Below, one piece after another: positions 10,698 through 22,419 of a DNA stretch of 64,000 nt (the first letter of the stretch is position 1; every line of letters begins with the position of its first letter). The notes below the pieces were generated by a model. It was not told where the DNA came from. It did not search any database and worked only from the letters and a program-made list of their open reading frames with translations. The stretch comes from Neoceratodus forsteri. Lineage: Eukaryota > Chordata > Ceratodontiformes > Ceratodontidae. Position numbers and translations under genes: made by a program. Where the stretch lies: positions 1,561,490,501 through 1,561,554,500 of the forward strand of contig CM057449.1 of NCBI GenBank assembly GCA_016271365.2, given 5' to 3'.

Positions 10698-12640
10698 ATG
10701 GAAGACAAGTCCCCCCAGATTTTGCCAGTGTTAGATGCGGCCAGAAGCTGTCCTTTCCTGACCCGCTTTTTACCCGTCAAATCTACTGCTTGGGTGTCAA
10801 CCATGACACCTGGGCGTGCAGTTTTGCCGTGCATTTCAATCTAACGTCCTTGATGACTGTCTCGCATGCCTTAAGTTGGGGAAGCCTGAAAAATGGAATC
10901 CTTCGGTGAAATCCAAGGAGGCCCGGTGGGCGGTTTCCATGGCTGTGGGATCCGCCGAGCAATTGGAGCTCATGCAAGCCTTCGAGGACAAAGCAGCTTG
11001 TGCCGCAGAATCTTCCTCTCGGAGCTTCTTCGTTCTGCTCAACCTGGGCTCCACCTTCTTGGGTTCTTTCCGAGAGTTGTGTCAGTCTCTCCCGACTAGG
11101 GGTGAGAGTCCTGTGGGCATGCACTCCTCTCGGTCCCATAAGCTGGGATAAGGATCCAGGATCATCTTCATCTCGGGGAAGACGCTCTTTGGATCAGGAG
11201 AGATCTCGGTCCCAGGAACCAGCCATTTCGACCTCAGTCGAAATTGCCTCTTCGGCCGCTGGCTTCTCGGCCTTGCCGTCCAGCCAGTCGTCCGAAGTGT
11301 CGATTGACGGTGTTGAGATTATTCCTGACCCGATTGACCCTTTGTCACCGACTCCGGTCGCCAGCTCTCTCACTTGGACTCCGGTCCTTGCTTTCCCCTC
11401 GACGAGGAGACCCAGCCCACTGAGAATCCCATTGAGGAAGTGGTCCCCGACATCAGTCCCATTGGTGTCTCCTGATCGACTGAGTCGGCCTGCCCGATCT
11501 CGATCGCGGTCCAGAACCCCCTCAACCAACAGGCCGAGGATGAGCCATAAGCGCTCTAAGAAGAGGCGACGCCATCGGTCGTCCTTGTCCTCCTTGGATG
11601 AGGAGAGGCTCCGGTGGATACGTTGGCGCTACAAGGACCTCATGTGGCAACAGCTGATTTTGAATGGGCACAAGCCTACCCCGGCTCCTACCCTAGCCAT
11701 CACATGGCTCTTGCCTCCCAGGTCGAAGCTGACTCCTTCAGAGCAGATCAAGTCAGTTCTTTCACCCGTGGAGCCGGCGAAACCTCTGGTTCAGCCTAAA
11801 CCGGTCTCTCCACCAATTTGTGGTGGAACCACCGCCCAAGCAGCCTGTGGGAGGGGGCTTCTTCTAAGGAAGCTAGACAGGACTTCCCTGGTGTCTCAGG
11901 GTCACCTCGGACCACCCTCGGCAGGTCAAAGGTGATCTGGGCGGATGACCGTTGTATCCAGATTCTTTGGATGAGACCGGCCTCCATTCTCATCCAGAGG
12001 ATGACGAATCGACTGGTGGGATAGAGATGGAGGAAGGTCCTTCGTCCTTTCAGGGCATTCTTCACCTCATCCCTGAGTCTACAGCAATGCCCCTGGAGTC
12101 TATCCAGAAAAAGGCGGAGTACCCTCTCACGGACATCCTCAAGAGAGGGGATACCACGATGGAAGCCTTTCCTGTGGCCAAGGCCATCGTTGGCCCGGCC
12201 TTAGAACTTTGGCAGCACCCTGCCTCTTGTCCAGCTCTGTCTGCATGCATGGCCCTCAAGTATGCGGTGCCCATGGGGTCCCTTGCGGGGTTCGCAGAGC
12301 ACCCTTCTACCGAGAGCCTTGTGACCACCTCTGTGTTCAGGTGTACTGGCAGTTCTGGCGATACTGACCTGATGGATACTCGGCACAAACTAGCTGATGT
12401 GCCTTTCCTGGGCACCGATCTCTTCAGCCCAGGTGTGGCTGGTCACCTTCAGCGTATTGAGCAGTCCAGTGCCACCTTGGATGCCACTTCTGCTAAAGGT
12501 TTTTCTGGTAAGAAGCAGAAGAAGAAGAAGCCTTTTCGACACTCTTCCCCTGTGGCCCTGCAGCCCTCCTTCTAAAGGGGGCAGCAGCAGCAGGTTCAAG
12601 CTTGGTGTCACCGGCCCAAGCCTAGGCCCTCCTAGGTCAG
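10698..12640 (+). pseudogene. DIRS B1 gag-like protein, broken
   Basis: The start ATG at 10698 opens MEDKS, as in B2 (40070) and MEEKS in B3 (49801). Shifted frames then carry the YCLGVNHDT part of the Cys/His motif, an acidic/Ser section, and an Arg/Ser-rich tract at about 11490-11600 (RSRSRSRTPS followed by KRSKKRRRHRSS). The capsid-like section follows (VAYPLTDILKRG-type block at about 12120). The C-terminus is Gln/Lys-rich. At least five frame changes are needed, so no full product is possible. Confidence 0.7.
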
Positions 12641-12803
12641 TAAAGGAGGCCAAGATTCAGGTTCTGGATCTTCCTCCTCCAAGCCTGTTCAGTGAAGGGG
12701 CAGGGGCTGCCACCCCCACTCCCATCATGCCAGCTCTGGGTCCTTCTGTGGGGGGCTGGCTCTGCCACTTCCTTTCCATCTGGTCTGTTATCACCACGGA
12801 CAG

Positions 12804-14456
12804 GTGGGTCCTGGAAGTGGTTGGCCAGGGACTGCCTCTGGAATTCGAGCAGTACCCTCCAAGCCGAGCCTGCACGCCACAGGAGGAGAAGGTGTCCACC
12901 CACACTCAGTCGGCTCTTCGAGACGACATTGCTCAGCTCCTCCTCAAGGAGGCAGTAGCTGCAGTGGCGGATCCTCCAGCAGACCCAGGCTTCATCTCCA
13001 GGTACTTCCTGGTTCTCAAGCGGATGGTGGGCTGGTGCCCCATTCTAGATCTGCACGACCTGAATCAGTATCTCAGGTCATGCACCTTTCGGATGGTCAC
13101 TCTATCCCAGATCATACCATCCTTGGAGCGAAACATGTGGTTCTGTTCACTGGATCTGCAGGACGTGTTCTTTCACGTCCCAATCCGTCTGTCTCACCGG
13201 CGGTTCCTCCACTTCAGAGTCTAAGGGACCCTATACGAGTTCCGAGCCATGCCGTTTGGCCTGTCATCAGCCCCACGGGTCTTCAAATGTATTGCAGTGG
13301 TGGCAGCCTATCTCAGGCATCGGGGGGGGGGGTCAGAATTTACCCCTACCTCAACGATTGGCTCTTAGCAGGTCTCACACAACAGGAGTTGGAGAGGTCC
13401 AGGGACCTGGCCCTCCAGACCTGCTCCCAACTCGGCCTCCTGATCAGCGAGGCCAAGTCGGAACTCGTGCCATCTCAGGTGATGTGCTTCATCGAGGCAG
13501 AGCTCGACTCTCGTCAAGCCAGAGCACGGTTCCCAGCGGACAGGGCAGAGGCTCTCTCCTCCTTTGCTCAGTTGTTTCTGGTTGGGCAATTGTGCCCTGT
13601 CCCGAACTTTCTGCGCCTTCTGGGTTACATGGCGGCATGCACCTCTGTGATCTGTTGGGCCTGGTGGCACATGCGCCCCCTCCAGTGGGAGCTGACCACC
13701 CAGTCATTTCAACCAGCTGATCACTGTAACCCACAAGATGTGGGACGCTCTCCAATGGTTGACCGGTTGCAGGAAGGGATCCTGTTTGTCCGCCCCGAGC
13801 CGACAGCCGTCCTTACAACCGAAGCCCCTCTCATGGGCTGGGGAGCCCATATGGGGGACAACAGGGCCCACGGGTTCTGGACCCCCAAGGAGTTCCATTA
13901 CCACATCAACCTGTTGGAGCTAGCAGTCAAACTGGCACTGTCAACTTTCGCTCCTCGGCTCCGGGGTCAAGTGGTTCAAGTCCAGATAGACAATACCACG
14001 ACCATGTACTACCTCAACAAACAGGGTGGCTCGCATTCCCGTCTGCTCTGCAATGAAGCGCTCCGCATCTGGACACTCATTTGCCGTCTGGAGGCAGATC
14101 TCCTGGCCATCCATGTGGTAGGAGCCTCAAACCATCTGACGGATGCTCTCAGCTGCTTAGGCAAGACATCCCACGAGTGTTCTCTCCATCCAGAGGTAGC
14201 TTACAGCCTGTTCTCCCACTGGGGCAAACCGATGGTGGACCTGTTTGCCTCAAGGGAAAACACCAAGCTGAGGCTGTTTCATGCCCGCCCCCCTCAGCAG
14301 GGCTCGCTGGAGGGGGATGCCTTCTCGAGGCCGTGGACCTCAGGCCTCTTCTACGCCTTCTCTCCATTTCCCTTGCTCCACAGGGTGCTCCTCAAGGTGA
14401 GGAGGGACAAGGCGAAGGTGATTCTGGTAGCCCCAGACTGGCCGCGCCAGTTCTGA
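12804..14456 (+). pseudogene. DIRS B1 RT - RNase H - putative methyltransferase
   Basis: Upstream RT blocks lie in another frame (12910-13224): FISRYFLVLKRM, CPILDLHDLN and CSLDLQDVFFHVPI, which keeps the first Asp. A stop and shift follow at about 13222. The long frame then carries VRIYPYLNDWLL (YLDD to YLND), RNase H blocks LTTEAPLMGWGAHMG (first Asp changed to Glu), HINLLELAVKLA, QIDNTTTMYYLNKQG and VGASNHLTDALS. After these come DLFASRENTKLRLF, YAFSPFPLL and VILVAPDW, which resemble the Dam-like domain described for DIRS pol. The RNase H and RT changes predict loss of activity. Confidence 0.8.
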
Positions 14457-14559
14457 TACGCAGATCTCCTCAGCCTCAGCTGCAGGCCCCCGGAGCGGCT
14501 TCCAGCACACCCGGACCTGATCTCTCTCAATCAGGGGAAGGTGCACCATCTGGACCTTC

Positions 14560-15635
14560 AGTCCCTGCACCTCACAGCCTGGTACCTGAGCAGCTAGAGT
14601 TCCAGGCTTTGGGTCTTTCTGGGGATGTCCTCACTGTGGTGGAGGCATCCAGAAAGGAATTAACCAGGAAATGTTATGCCTTCAAATGGAAAAGGTTTTC
14701 CATTTGGTGTCAGGGCAAGGGCCTGGACCCTCTGTCCTGTCCAGTGGCTAACGTTCTTGACTTCCTTTGGTCTCTGTCCAAAGGGGGTCTTCGGTAATCG
14801 ACCCTTAGGATGCACCTGGCAGCCATCTGTGCTTACCAGGCACAGGCTGGTCAGTCGACGTTGGTGCAGGAGACCGTGGTTGGGTGCTTTTTCAAAGGTC
14901 TGTATCACATATCCCCCTCCGGTGCGTGAACCTCCACCTCCATGGGATTTACTGCTGGTACTGGCAAAGCTCATGGGCAAGTCATTCAAACCGATGCAGA
15001 AGTGTGAGGTGTCACACTTTTTGTGGAAGACAGAATTCCTGGTGGCTATCATGTCTGCCAGAAGGACAGGGGAGCTCCAGGTGCTCTCGGTGGACTCCCC
15101 TTATCTGGTCTTCCACAGGGACAAGGTTGTCCTGCGCCCCCACCCAAAATTCCTTCCAAAGGTGGTGTCAGAGTTTCAGGTTAACCAGGTGTTAATTCTG
15201 CTGGTGTACTACCCCAATTACACCTCGGAGGCTGAATACAGGCCCCATAATTTGGACCTGAGACGAGCTCTCTCCTATTATAAGGAGAGGATGGCGGAAA
15301 TTTGGGGAGAGGTTCGCCAGCTGTTTGTCGCCTACACTGAAGCTGCTTCTGGCAGATCTACAGCAAAACGGACAATTGCAAGGTGGATTACATCTTGCAT
15401 CAGTCTGTGTTATGAGTTAGCGGGCAAGGAGCCTCCCAGAAGGATAAGAGCTCATTCTAGCCGCCATACGCCTGCATCGGTGGATGTTTCCAGGGTCATC
15501 CCCATACAGGAACTCTGTCAGGCTGCTAACAAAGACAGCAGACACCTTCCTTACCCATTACCACATCAACCTTGAGTCATGCCGGAATGCTGGTTTTGGG
15601 GCCTCAGTTCTCCAATCTCTGTTTCCCAAGTAATT
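14560..15635 (+). pseudogene. DIRS B1 tyrosine recombinase
   Basis: RKCYAFKWKRFSIWCQGKGL opens the DNA-binding half. Box I is SARRTGELQVL (about 15055) and box II is HSSRHTPAS (about 15455). After QELCQAAN a small indel shifts the frame, so the final ITHYHINLES-type segment with the nucleophilic Tyr is present in the DNA (about 15560) but out of frame. A stop at about 14797 also splits the N-terminal half. The copy is inactive but recent enough to align along its whole length with B2 and B4. Confidence 0.8.
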
Positions 15636-15725
15636 ATTTCTGTTGGTGGGTGCGCCTTGCCTCCCTTCTCCTGGAGAACTGCTAGGAGTCTTCCAATAAG
15701 TGTGGATGAACAATATATCCATGAT

Positions 15726-16013
15726 TCTAGAAAAACAGGTTACTCACCTGTAACAGTAGTTCTAGGAGTGGTATATGTTGTTCATCCACACGGACCCACT
15801 CGACCTCCCCAGCTGCAGACGCACAAAACCTAGCTTCCAGTGGGCTAAGATCTGGCGTCATGGGGCGGAGCTGAGGATATACCACCCGGGTGGGTGGGAG
15901 GAGCCAGCTTGAAGACCTTCCGGCGATCCTTAAAGGGGAAAAGGACATGCCAAGAAGTGTGGATGAACAACATATACCACTCCTAGAACTACTGTTACAG
16001 GTGAGTAACCTGT
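15726..16013 (+). repeat. ICR and right ITR of DIRS B1
   Basis: Positions 15731-15791 are an almost perfect reverse complement of the extreme right end 15957-16017, about 60 bp. Each carries the dyad ACAGGT-N5-ACCTGT (15735-15751 and 15997-16013). Positions 15836-16000 pair with the left ITR. This is the DIRS end layout: internal region plus an extended right terminus. Confidence 0.85.
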
Positions 16014-16461
16014 TTTTTCTGCTGCAGGTCATCTGTTCGCATTCACACAACTTACTCTTCATGTTATGTTTTCCAGTATCCAGATCTGGTGTGGATTTAG
16101 ATGGTTTCCATTCAGTTCAATAGCATCACCATTTGAAAAAAAAAATTACTTTGTCATGCACAGCTTTTCTTTTCCAGAAATGTATTTTATAGCAAACAAG
16201 GGGAAATTCTTAACATAAAAATAACTTGTAGCCATGTAGGAAAATGCCAGGTGAGAAAGTACTATACAAATGCACTTTTTTTCCAAGAGTCAAGAAACAA
16301 ATGTTTTTAAAAGCTACATCATTAACCATGTATCCAGTTTACCTGCCGGAGGAGAATTATCATGATGAGAATCAGTTATGTTTGTGATAGATTTTATTGT
16401 TTGATTTTGCTTTACTGTCCCTGCTGCCTGATTTGACATGTTTGTTTCATTTTGTGACCAG

Positions 16462-16631
16462 GTTGCATTGTGAAGTACTGGGCACCAATGCTGGCCACAT
16501 CGAAAGCCCAACCACTCTTGCTGCGCATAATTGACTGCCTGCTGCTGCCAAACTTTCTGATCCAGCAGGATAAAGAGCTACAGCCTGCTATGCTCTCAGC
16601 CATTCGAGAGAGCCTTCCATTGTATTTGCAG
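16462..16631 (+). CDS. single internal exon of an unidentified host gene (HEAT-like helices)
   Basis: This 170-bp segment looks like a real vertebrate exon. A pyrimidine-rich tract ends in GTGACCAG, the open frame starts two bases into a codon, and it closes at phase 0 with TTGCAG followed by the consensus donor GTGAGT. The 56 codons read without a stop and include KYWAPMLATSKAQP, LLLRIIDCLLLP and ELQPAMLSAIRESLPLYLQ. The Leu/Ile-rich amphipathic spacing suggests paired helices of a HEAT/ARM-type scaffold. I do not recognise the gene. It is the only non-transposon coding signal seen. Neighbouring exons must lie outside the window or beyond the repeats, so this stretch is probably intronic sequence around one exon. 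Confidence 0.7.
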
Positions 16632-18690
16632 GTGAGTACTGGAATTGGCCAATAGCACAGTGACCCCCAGCCTTCTGCTCCACAGTAAAAAAGCACTGAT
16701 GCTAGGGGCAGTGATGATTCCCTGAGTGTACTTCCATTGTGGTTTGGTGGATTCGCCACGTTGATGCCAATTCATGTTTAGTAAAATCTTGTGAAAAGGC
16801 AGAATATAGAGAACAAGAAAAAACTTTTCTTTAAGGATTCAAATTGACCTTCGCAGTTTATGAATAAGCAGATTGGCAGGACACAGTGTCCGAGTATGGA
16901 CTTCAGACAGAACTAGAGAGTCATTATGAAGGTACGCTGAAAATAGAATCAATGTTTCAACCATGAGATTGGCACAGGTGAACTGTAGAAGTAGATATAA
17001 TTAGTTGATGCAGTTAATACATTTCATTCCTTGTGGTTTCAGTGGAGATTCAGTGTTTAGTACACATTTCTAGCTGTTCTCCAAATCCCTGTTCTACTTG
17101 ACATTTAGGAAAATTAAGAGCACTTAGAATTTATTCATTCATTCACCGTTATTTGAGCATAGTGCAGTGTCTCCCATGCAAGGAGTGCTCAAACCATGAA
17201 AAGATCATTTATAATACAGAAAGATATTACGCCTTCTTGCCTTGTCGATGTGTATTGTTGATGAAGATGTAATGCTTTAAGCACTCCTTGCTTAGGGACC
17301 TTGCTGAAAGTTTGAAGAACTAGTCCACTTGCTCAATTTTTTTAAAATGAAAGTTACTGCCAAACAGAAACCATCAGCCTAATTAAATACACCGCCAACA
17401 TTTTATTTATTTATTTTCTTGTATTAAGCTCTTTCTTCCCGCCCTGGAGCACTACCCCTGCCTTGGTGTGGGGTAGGATCGGATTTCCAGTCTCAGTACA
17501 GAGCAATAGCATGGGACCCAAGAGAGCCTGGGGTGCAGCCATCATGGATATGGTGTCAGAGGTTTTTTTTACAACTATTTTCTTCTGTGTCCTACCTCCT
17601 CCCTGTGGCACTGCATAGCACCACAGTATGACTACGCTTACACCCCTAGCATACCCTGTGGCTGGAAGTAGATCTCTGTATCCCACCAAAGTGGTTACTG
17701 GTGCTTTGGGCATAGAGCCAACCCTCCTTGGTTCAGACAAAAAGGATTAAAGGGAGCACTCAACGTGAACCAAAAAAAAACGTTTTGCCAAAAAAAAAAA
17801 AAAAAAGATGCGGTGTACTTTATACCCTTATGTCTCATCCTTTGAATAGCGCTTCCTAGGAGGTGGGGGTGGCACGTACCTCCTTGATCAGGGAAGCACT
17901 GCCATGTTGGTGCACCCTGATGGGGTTCCCAGCATGGCAGCTTAAGGCACTTCCAGTGGATCTTGGTGTAGTCTCCATACAACCAGCATTTTACATTTAT
18001 TAAAGCACTTACAGACTTACAATTTTATCTAGTAGCCCTTCTCACTCGGCTATCCCTGAATGCGATAAAATAGAGACTAGCCTAGATTCCCTGATGACGG
18101 TTCAGGCAGAAAGAGGAGAATGAGCCAGCATGGGGCCCTGAATAAACACGTCTTCATACTAGGGATTCATTTTAACATTTAAACAACAAAAAATAATGAA
18201 CTATGGAAGCCTAATGTGTTTATCAACCGTGCATTCATTTTTTACCCCAAATGTGAAAGTGAGTAGTTGAATGAATAATTTATTGCCCAATCAATTTAAA
18301 AGATCATTACAGTATTACACATTTCATGCAGTAATGCATGTGCAGGAAAGCACAGCACATACACAGTAGACATAAAATGAAAATATACACATACAGATTC
18401 AAGTAAATTAATAAAAAGTCACTTAAGGGCATAAAAAATATTATTTTAACTAATATATTTTTTGGTACTCCCCTTAAATTTTTTTTCATATTTTCATTAT
18501 TGCACAGAAATAATTTACAGCCCTCGTTATAATGCAATCTTCTGTGGTAAGAATAATTGCAGAGAAATTCAGGTCAGCACTTGGGATTGACATAAGTTAT
18601 CCCAACCAATGATTTCTTGCTTTGTTGTACCAGGGACACAAGCATATTACGTGCTTTACGTCTTCAGTTTAACCTAGTTTACACAGGCAA
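16632..18690. other. unassigned, probably intronic, AT-rich
   Basis: I see no gene. It holds A-runs (17770-17805), a TTTATTTATTTATTTT run at about 17404 and a spaced 12-bp inverted pair around 17178 and 17280 (GCAAGGAGTGCT / AGCACTCCTTGC). Short minus-strand frames around 17411-17982 have no recognised motif. The interval 16014-16461 before the exon is likewise unassigned. Confidence 0.5.
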
Positions 18691-18699
18691 TTTTTATCT

Positions 18700-20390
18700 T
18701 TTGTGTCCCCTTGCTTGTATTAAAATTGCAGCACATTACTATTAAAAAATTCTAAACAAAATAATATATAAGCCCTTGTTAAATCAGATTCTACTAGTAC
18801 ATCCAGATAGTATATATAGCTGTGGTAACAATCATTAGCTAAAAAGCAGGGTGAGGACCTGGATTTGTTAATAGCCTCCAGATCATTGGATACACAATAA
18901 TTCCCAATTCTGTTATTTATTTGTTTTTTGTATTTAAGGCTCAACTTAATGTGTCTGCTGACATACCGCAGTAGAATCCCAATTATATTTCTTTTGGATA
19001 TGTCCAATTTCTTTTAACCAAATTGACATAAGCCAGCTTCCTTCCATTGTTCATTCTTTTCCAGGCGTAATCTTGGAAGTTGTATTTTGGGCATTTGTGT
19101 AACTACCAACCAGTAATTACATTTTCTTGCATCCGTATTTGATTCCAATGTAAATAAACATCATTCTGTATGTATGTATGTTGCTGGGGTAGATCTGTTT
19201 GCCCCTAAATATGCTCCTGAAGAGCTGGTTGATAGGCTTTTCCAAAATACTTTTATCCATCGGGCATCATCTCTCTCCTACATAGAATGCCTGATAATTG
19301 TATTTGGCTCCTGTGGCCTCAGTCCGTGGAAAATGAGTCGCCTCCATATTTATAATTAAATTTCCTTAGGCCATATACAGTCTGCTTTAACTTCAGTAAT
19401 GTTCTGTCAACATGCCTGGCCCAATTACAATCTGAGGTAATGGTAATGTCCAATTATACATAATTATCCACACTCTCTAGGACTGCAGTGCCTGATTTCC
19501 ATTGATGTACTGCTTTTTACCAAAGGCCCTCACTTGGTTTTTGCTACCATTAAAATGAAATTTCACATCTTTTGCAAATTTATCCAGCAACTTCAGCTTT
19601 GTTTGTAAACCAGATTTTGTTAATGAGAGCAATTTAAGTCGTCTGCGTAGGCAAACGCAACAGAAGGGAGCATGCCAATTTTAGGGGAGTCTGAATTAGG
19701 GTTACTCAGTGCTAATAATAGGGGCTAGGACACACCCCTATTAGTCAAGAGTGTGGAAGAGAGCTGCCCCTGGCCCCTCACTCTTACTTGGACCCAGGTT
19801 TCAGAGTATAAATCTTTGATAATACTGATCAGAACTGGATCAGTTCCCCATTCCTACATTATATGCCATAAAATCCCTCTCAATATGGATTTAAAAGCAG
19901 CTGAAAAATCTATAAAAGCTGCAGTCTCTTTCCTAAGTTATATGTATGTCTAAATAAGATGCAGTAAGATGAAGCAGTTGTCAGTAGTTGAAAAACTTGT
20001 ACTGAACCCTGCCTGTATTTCATTCAAACATCATAATCAAGCATTCTTAGATAGGAGTCTATCAAGTAGAATTTTAGAGAAAATTTTGGAAGTAATACCT
20101 ACTAGACTTGCAGGACTATACATTTATGGGTCACCTCTTTTTCCCTTCTTGAAAATGGGCACAGTTTCTGCTCTCCTCCATGATTCTGGCACAAAACTTT
20201 CTTGTCTGCAGTGATTAAGAAGGGGAACCAGCCTGTTGCTCCAGTGCCCTGCTATACAGCGATTCTCTCCCACCGTAATTTGATGTGGCCCTGGGGCCTT
20301 TTCTCATTTTAACATACCAGTTGCCAGATGGGTTTCATTCCTTTCAGTACTGCGGAATAGTTTCCTGTCTAGTACGTGTTTTCCCTAAGG
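18700..20390 (-). pseudogene. decayed LINE reverse transcriptase, clade unclear
   Basis: On the minus strand, reading from about 20310 down, the order is KAPGPHQI, then VPIFKKGKK (about 20150), a block corresponding to ITSKIFSKILLDRLL (about 20090), GCVLAPI (about 19730) and AYADDL (about 19650). LQTKLKLLDKFAKDVKFHFN follows at about 19600. These are ordered RT motifs of a non-LTR element, riddled with stops. The weakly conserved remainder down to 18700 may be its C-terminal half. No poly-A or flanking duplication is visible. Confidence 0.65.
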
Positions 20391-20512
20391 AAGTTCATTA
20401 GATACATGTTTGAGAGTAAAATCCAAGCATTGGGGGGAATGTCAGAATTGAAATAAATTTGGAGTTTGGAGCCGCACCTGGGAAGCACAGTGCCACACCA
20501 GAGTCAGTAAAT

Positions 20513-20993
20513 TGAGTTTGCAGGGGTGGCAGACACCTGCTAGGCAAATTGTATGGCTGTGTGCAGCAAAAAGTAATAAAGCGAAGCAAGGTTTTACCTT
20601 AATTCCAGTATGAGTACCAACATTCGGCCTCCGAGAACTTCCTGTTTCCCTCTCCACTCAGTGATGTCACTATCATGTCTGACGTGTTTTGCGCATGTGT
20701 GCTTTTTCAAAGCCTGTGAAAAAGCACACATGTGCGAAACACTTCAGGCATGATGTGGTGATGTCATTGAGTGGAGGAGGGATCAGGAAGTTATTGGAGG
20801 CCGAATGTTGATAATACCTGTTTAATGTTGGTGTTTTTCAAAGTGAACTGTATGCCTTCTGCACCTTTTTCACAATTGAATAAATGAAGCACACTGGGAT
20901 TAAGGTAATACCTTGCCTCATTTTGTTTATTACTTTCTACTGCAAGTTGTCCTGCCTTTTGTCTTGCAGGAGCCTGTCATCCCTGCAAACTCA
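20513..20993. repeat. large foldback (inverted repeat) element
   Basis: The left arm 20513-20709 and right arm 20717-20993 are reverse complements around a 7-bp loop, starting CTTTTTCA / TGAAAAAG at the tip. Paired landmarks are GCGCATGTGTG with CACATGTGCG, GACATGAT with ATGATG, CATTCGGCCTCC with GGAGGCCGAATG, CCTTAATTCCAG with CTGGGATTAAGG, and TGAGTTTGCAGGGGTGG with its partner near 20980. The right arm has about 75 extra bases (20820-20895). No ORF or known transposon end is recognised. It could be a MITE/foldback transposon or two head-to-head copies of one repeat. Confidence 0.75.
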
Positions 20994-21590
20994 TAACTTA
21001 GCTCTCTCCATTTTGCAGCCCTTGTTGAACCACCCCACATTCTCAGTTGCCAGTAGTGTTCCTTTCTGTGTAAAGCAGGGCTCTTAGATTTTTAAACAGC
21101 ATAGCATACTCTTCCCAGATCTCCCCTGCTCCTTTCATTAATGGCTCTTCTACTGGATTTTTACAGAAAAAATACCAATAAGGAATCTCTGACAGTATCT
21201 TCTAGTGGCTCATCCCAGACTATACATTTCATATTTCTAAGTTCTGTAAATATTAGGGGAACGTCTCTTACATGAACCATATGCTCTTTCTTACTATCGA
21301 GGTACACTATTATTGTTCTGAACTCAGTCTCGGTGGAGTCTGTCGTAGAGCCATAGGTCAGGAAGCATAGGCAGACCAGGAGAATTTATAAAATCACCAA
21401 GTAGCGGTTTATTATTAAAACAGTAGAATTAAAAAAAAAATTGTTCAGGATAGCTCTTTACAAAGGCAGTACAAACAAAGAAAACAAAGTCATTCATCTG
21501 AGTGTTTCTTTTCAATTTTAAGTCTCAAACACGCTGTCTTTCTAAACAAAACACTGCTCTCCCTTTTATAAGAAGTCTTTCCCCTGGCAA
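20994..21590. other. unassigned sequence between foldback and LINE
   Basis: I see no gene and no repeat that I can name. It is AT-rich with an A-run at 21430, and its border with the LINE at about 21590 is set only by where RT homology begins. Confidence 0.4.
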
Positions 21591-21599
21591 TTACCGCTG

Positions 21600-22210
21600 C
21601 CATTTTTGTCAACTTGGCCAAGGCCTTTGACACCGTCTTTCACTCCCTTCTCTTCAACTTACTCCTGGCAGCTGGGCTATCTCCCTCTGCCACAAACTGG
21701 TTCAAGGCCTACCTGATTGGTAGAACCCAATCAGTTAAGATCTTGGATGCCACTTCCCCTCCCCTCCCGATTAGCACTGGTGTCCCCCAGGGTTCTGTAT
21801 TAGGGACTCTCCTTTTATCCATCTTCTTAAATGACATTCCCTCTGTTTGCTCCCCCTCCCCTGCTTATACATATGTATGCCGATGATACAGTCCTGTATG
21901 CATCTGGCTCCTGTCCTTCTGAGGTTACAACCAGCCTATAGCAAGACTTTGACAAGGTTCAACTCTGGTTTGCTAATCATCAACCTTTCCTCAATGCCAA
22001 GAAGACGGTCTCCATGACCTTTGGCACTAGGCAGACTCTCTCTCTAGGCTTCCCTCCCTACCCATTTTCCACACCCTTGATGGGACTATTTGAGGATACA
22101 TCCTCCTTCAGATACTTAGGTGTTTGGTTGTATCAACACCTAAACTTCTCTGGACATATTGATGCCGTCCAGAAAAACTGTGCCCACGTTTGGTGCCCTG
22201 TTCAGGAACC
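21600..22210 (+). pseudogene. LINE RT, first part
   Basis: NLAKAFDTVFHSLL carries the first catalytic Asp and GVPQGSVLGTLLLSIF the second block. After a frameshift near 21868 comes MYADDTVLY with the intact catalytic pair, followed by an NAKKT block. Near 22110 is a YLGVWLYQHLNFSGHI block. It ends at the DIRS A2 junction. The continuation is at 28536. Confidence 0.8.
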
Positions 22211-22357
22211 ATAGATCTTACTTCGAGAGGGCTCTTGCAGTAGGTAATTACATATAGGACTGACGCCGGCAGGCAGCAGGACCCCACGGAAAAATTTCTA
22301 GCTAGCAGTCCTGGCGAGGACTGCCCCACGTCAGGTGACGGCGTCAAGGAACATCTG

Positions 22358-22364
22358 TATAAAG
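22358..22364 (+). promoter_or_regulatory. TATA box in A2 left ITR
   Basis: TATAAAG, conserved in the same relative place in A1 (decayed) and A3. The right ITR holds the mirror copy CTTTATA at 28353-28359, which would drive antisense transcription into the element. Confidence 0.45.
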
Positions 22365-22419
22365 GCGGTCCTGGACGCCTGCCTTCCAGTTCTTTCCCGC
22401 CGTTAGCTCGTGCAGCACC

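Larger units (their letters stand above)
10428..16013 (+). mobile_element. DIRS retrotransposon B1
   Basis: A family B DIRS abuts A1. The left end TTCTAGGACCGTGGATATG and its TGTTCATCCACAC block match the reverse complement of the right end (15836-16000). The order gag, RT/RNase H, YR, ICR, right ITR is complete in 5.6 kb. No target-site duplication is visible. The catalytic RT motif is changed to YLND and the YR C-terminus is frameshifted, so the copy is inactive, although pol (12804-14456) is open over 550 codons. Confidence 0.9.

Noticed and set aside
12804..14456. 550-codon open frame as an active gene
   Set aside because: It lacks the first RT half in frame and has YLND and a changed RNase H Asp; it is a segment of a dead DIRS pol.
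17178..17291. 12-bp inverted pair GCAAGGAGTGCT / AGCACTCCTTGC about 90 bp apart, possible MITE
   Set aside because: Arms are short, no target duplication or further pairing was found; chance in an AT-rich region is possible.
21301..21590. Possible LTR or 5' part of the LINE before 21600
   Set aside because: No coding motif or terminal repeat could be read, so the border was left open.
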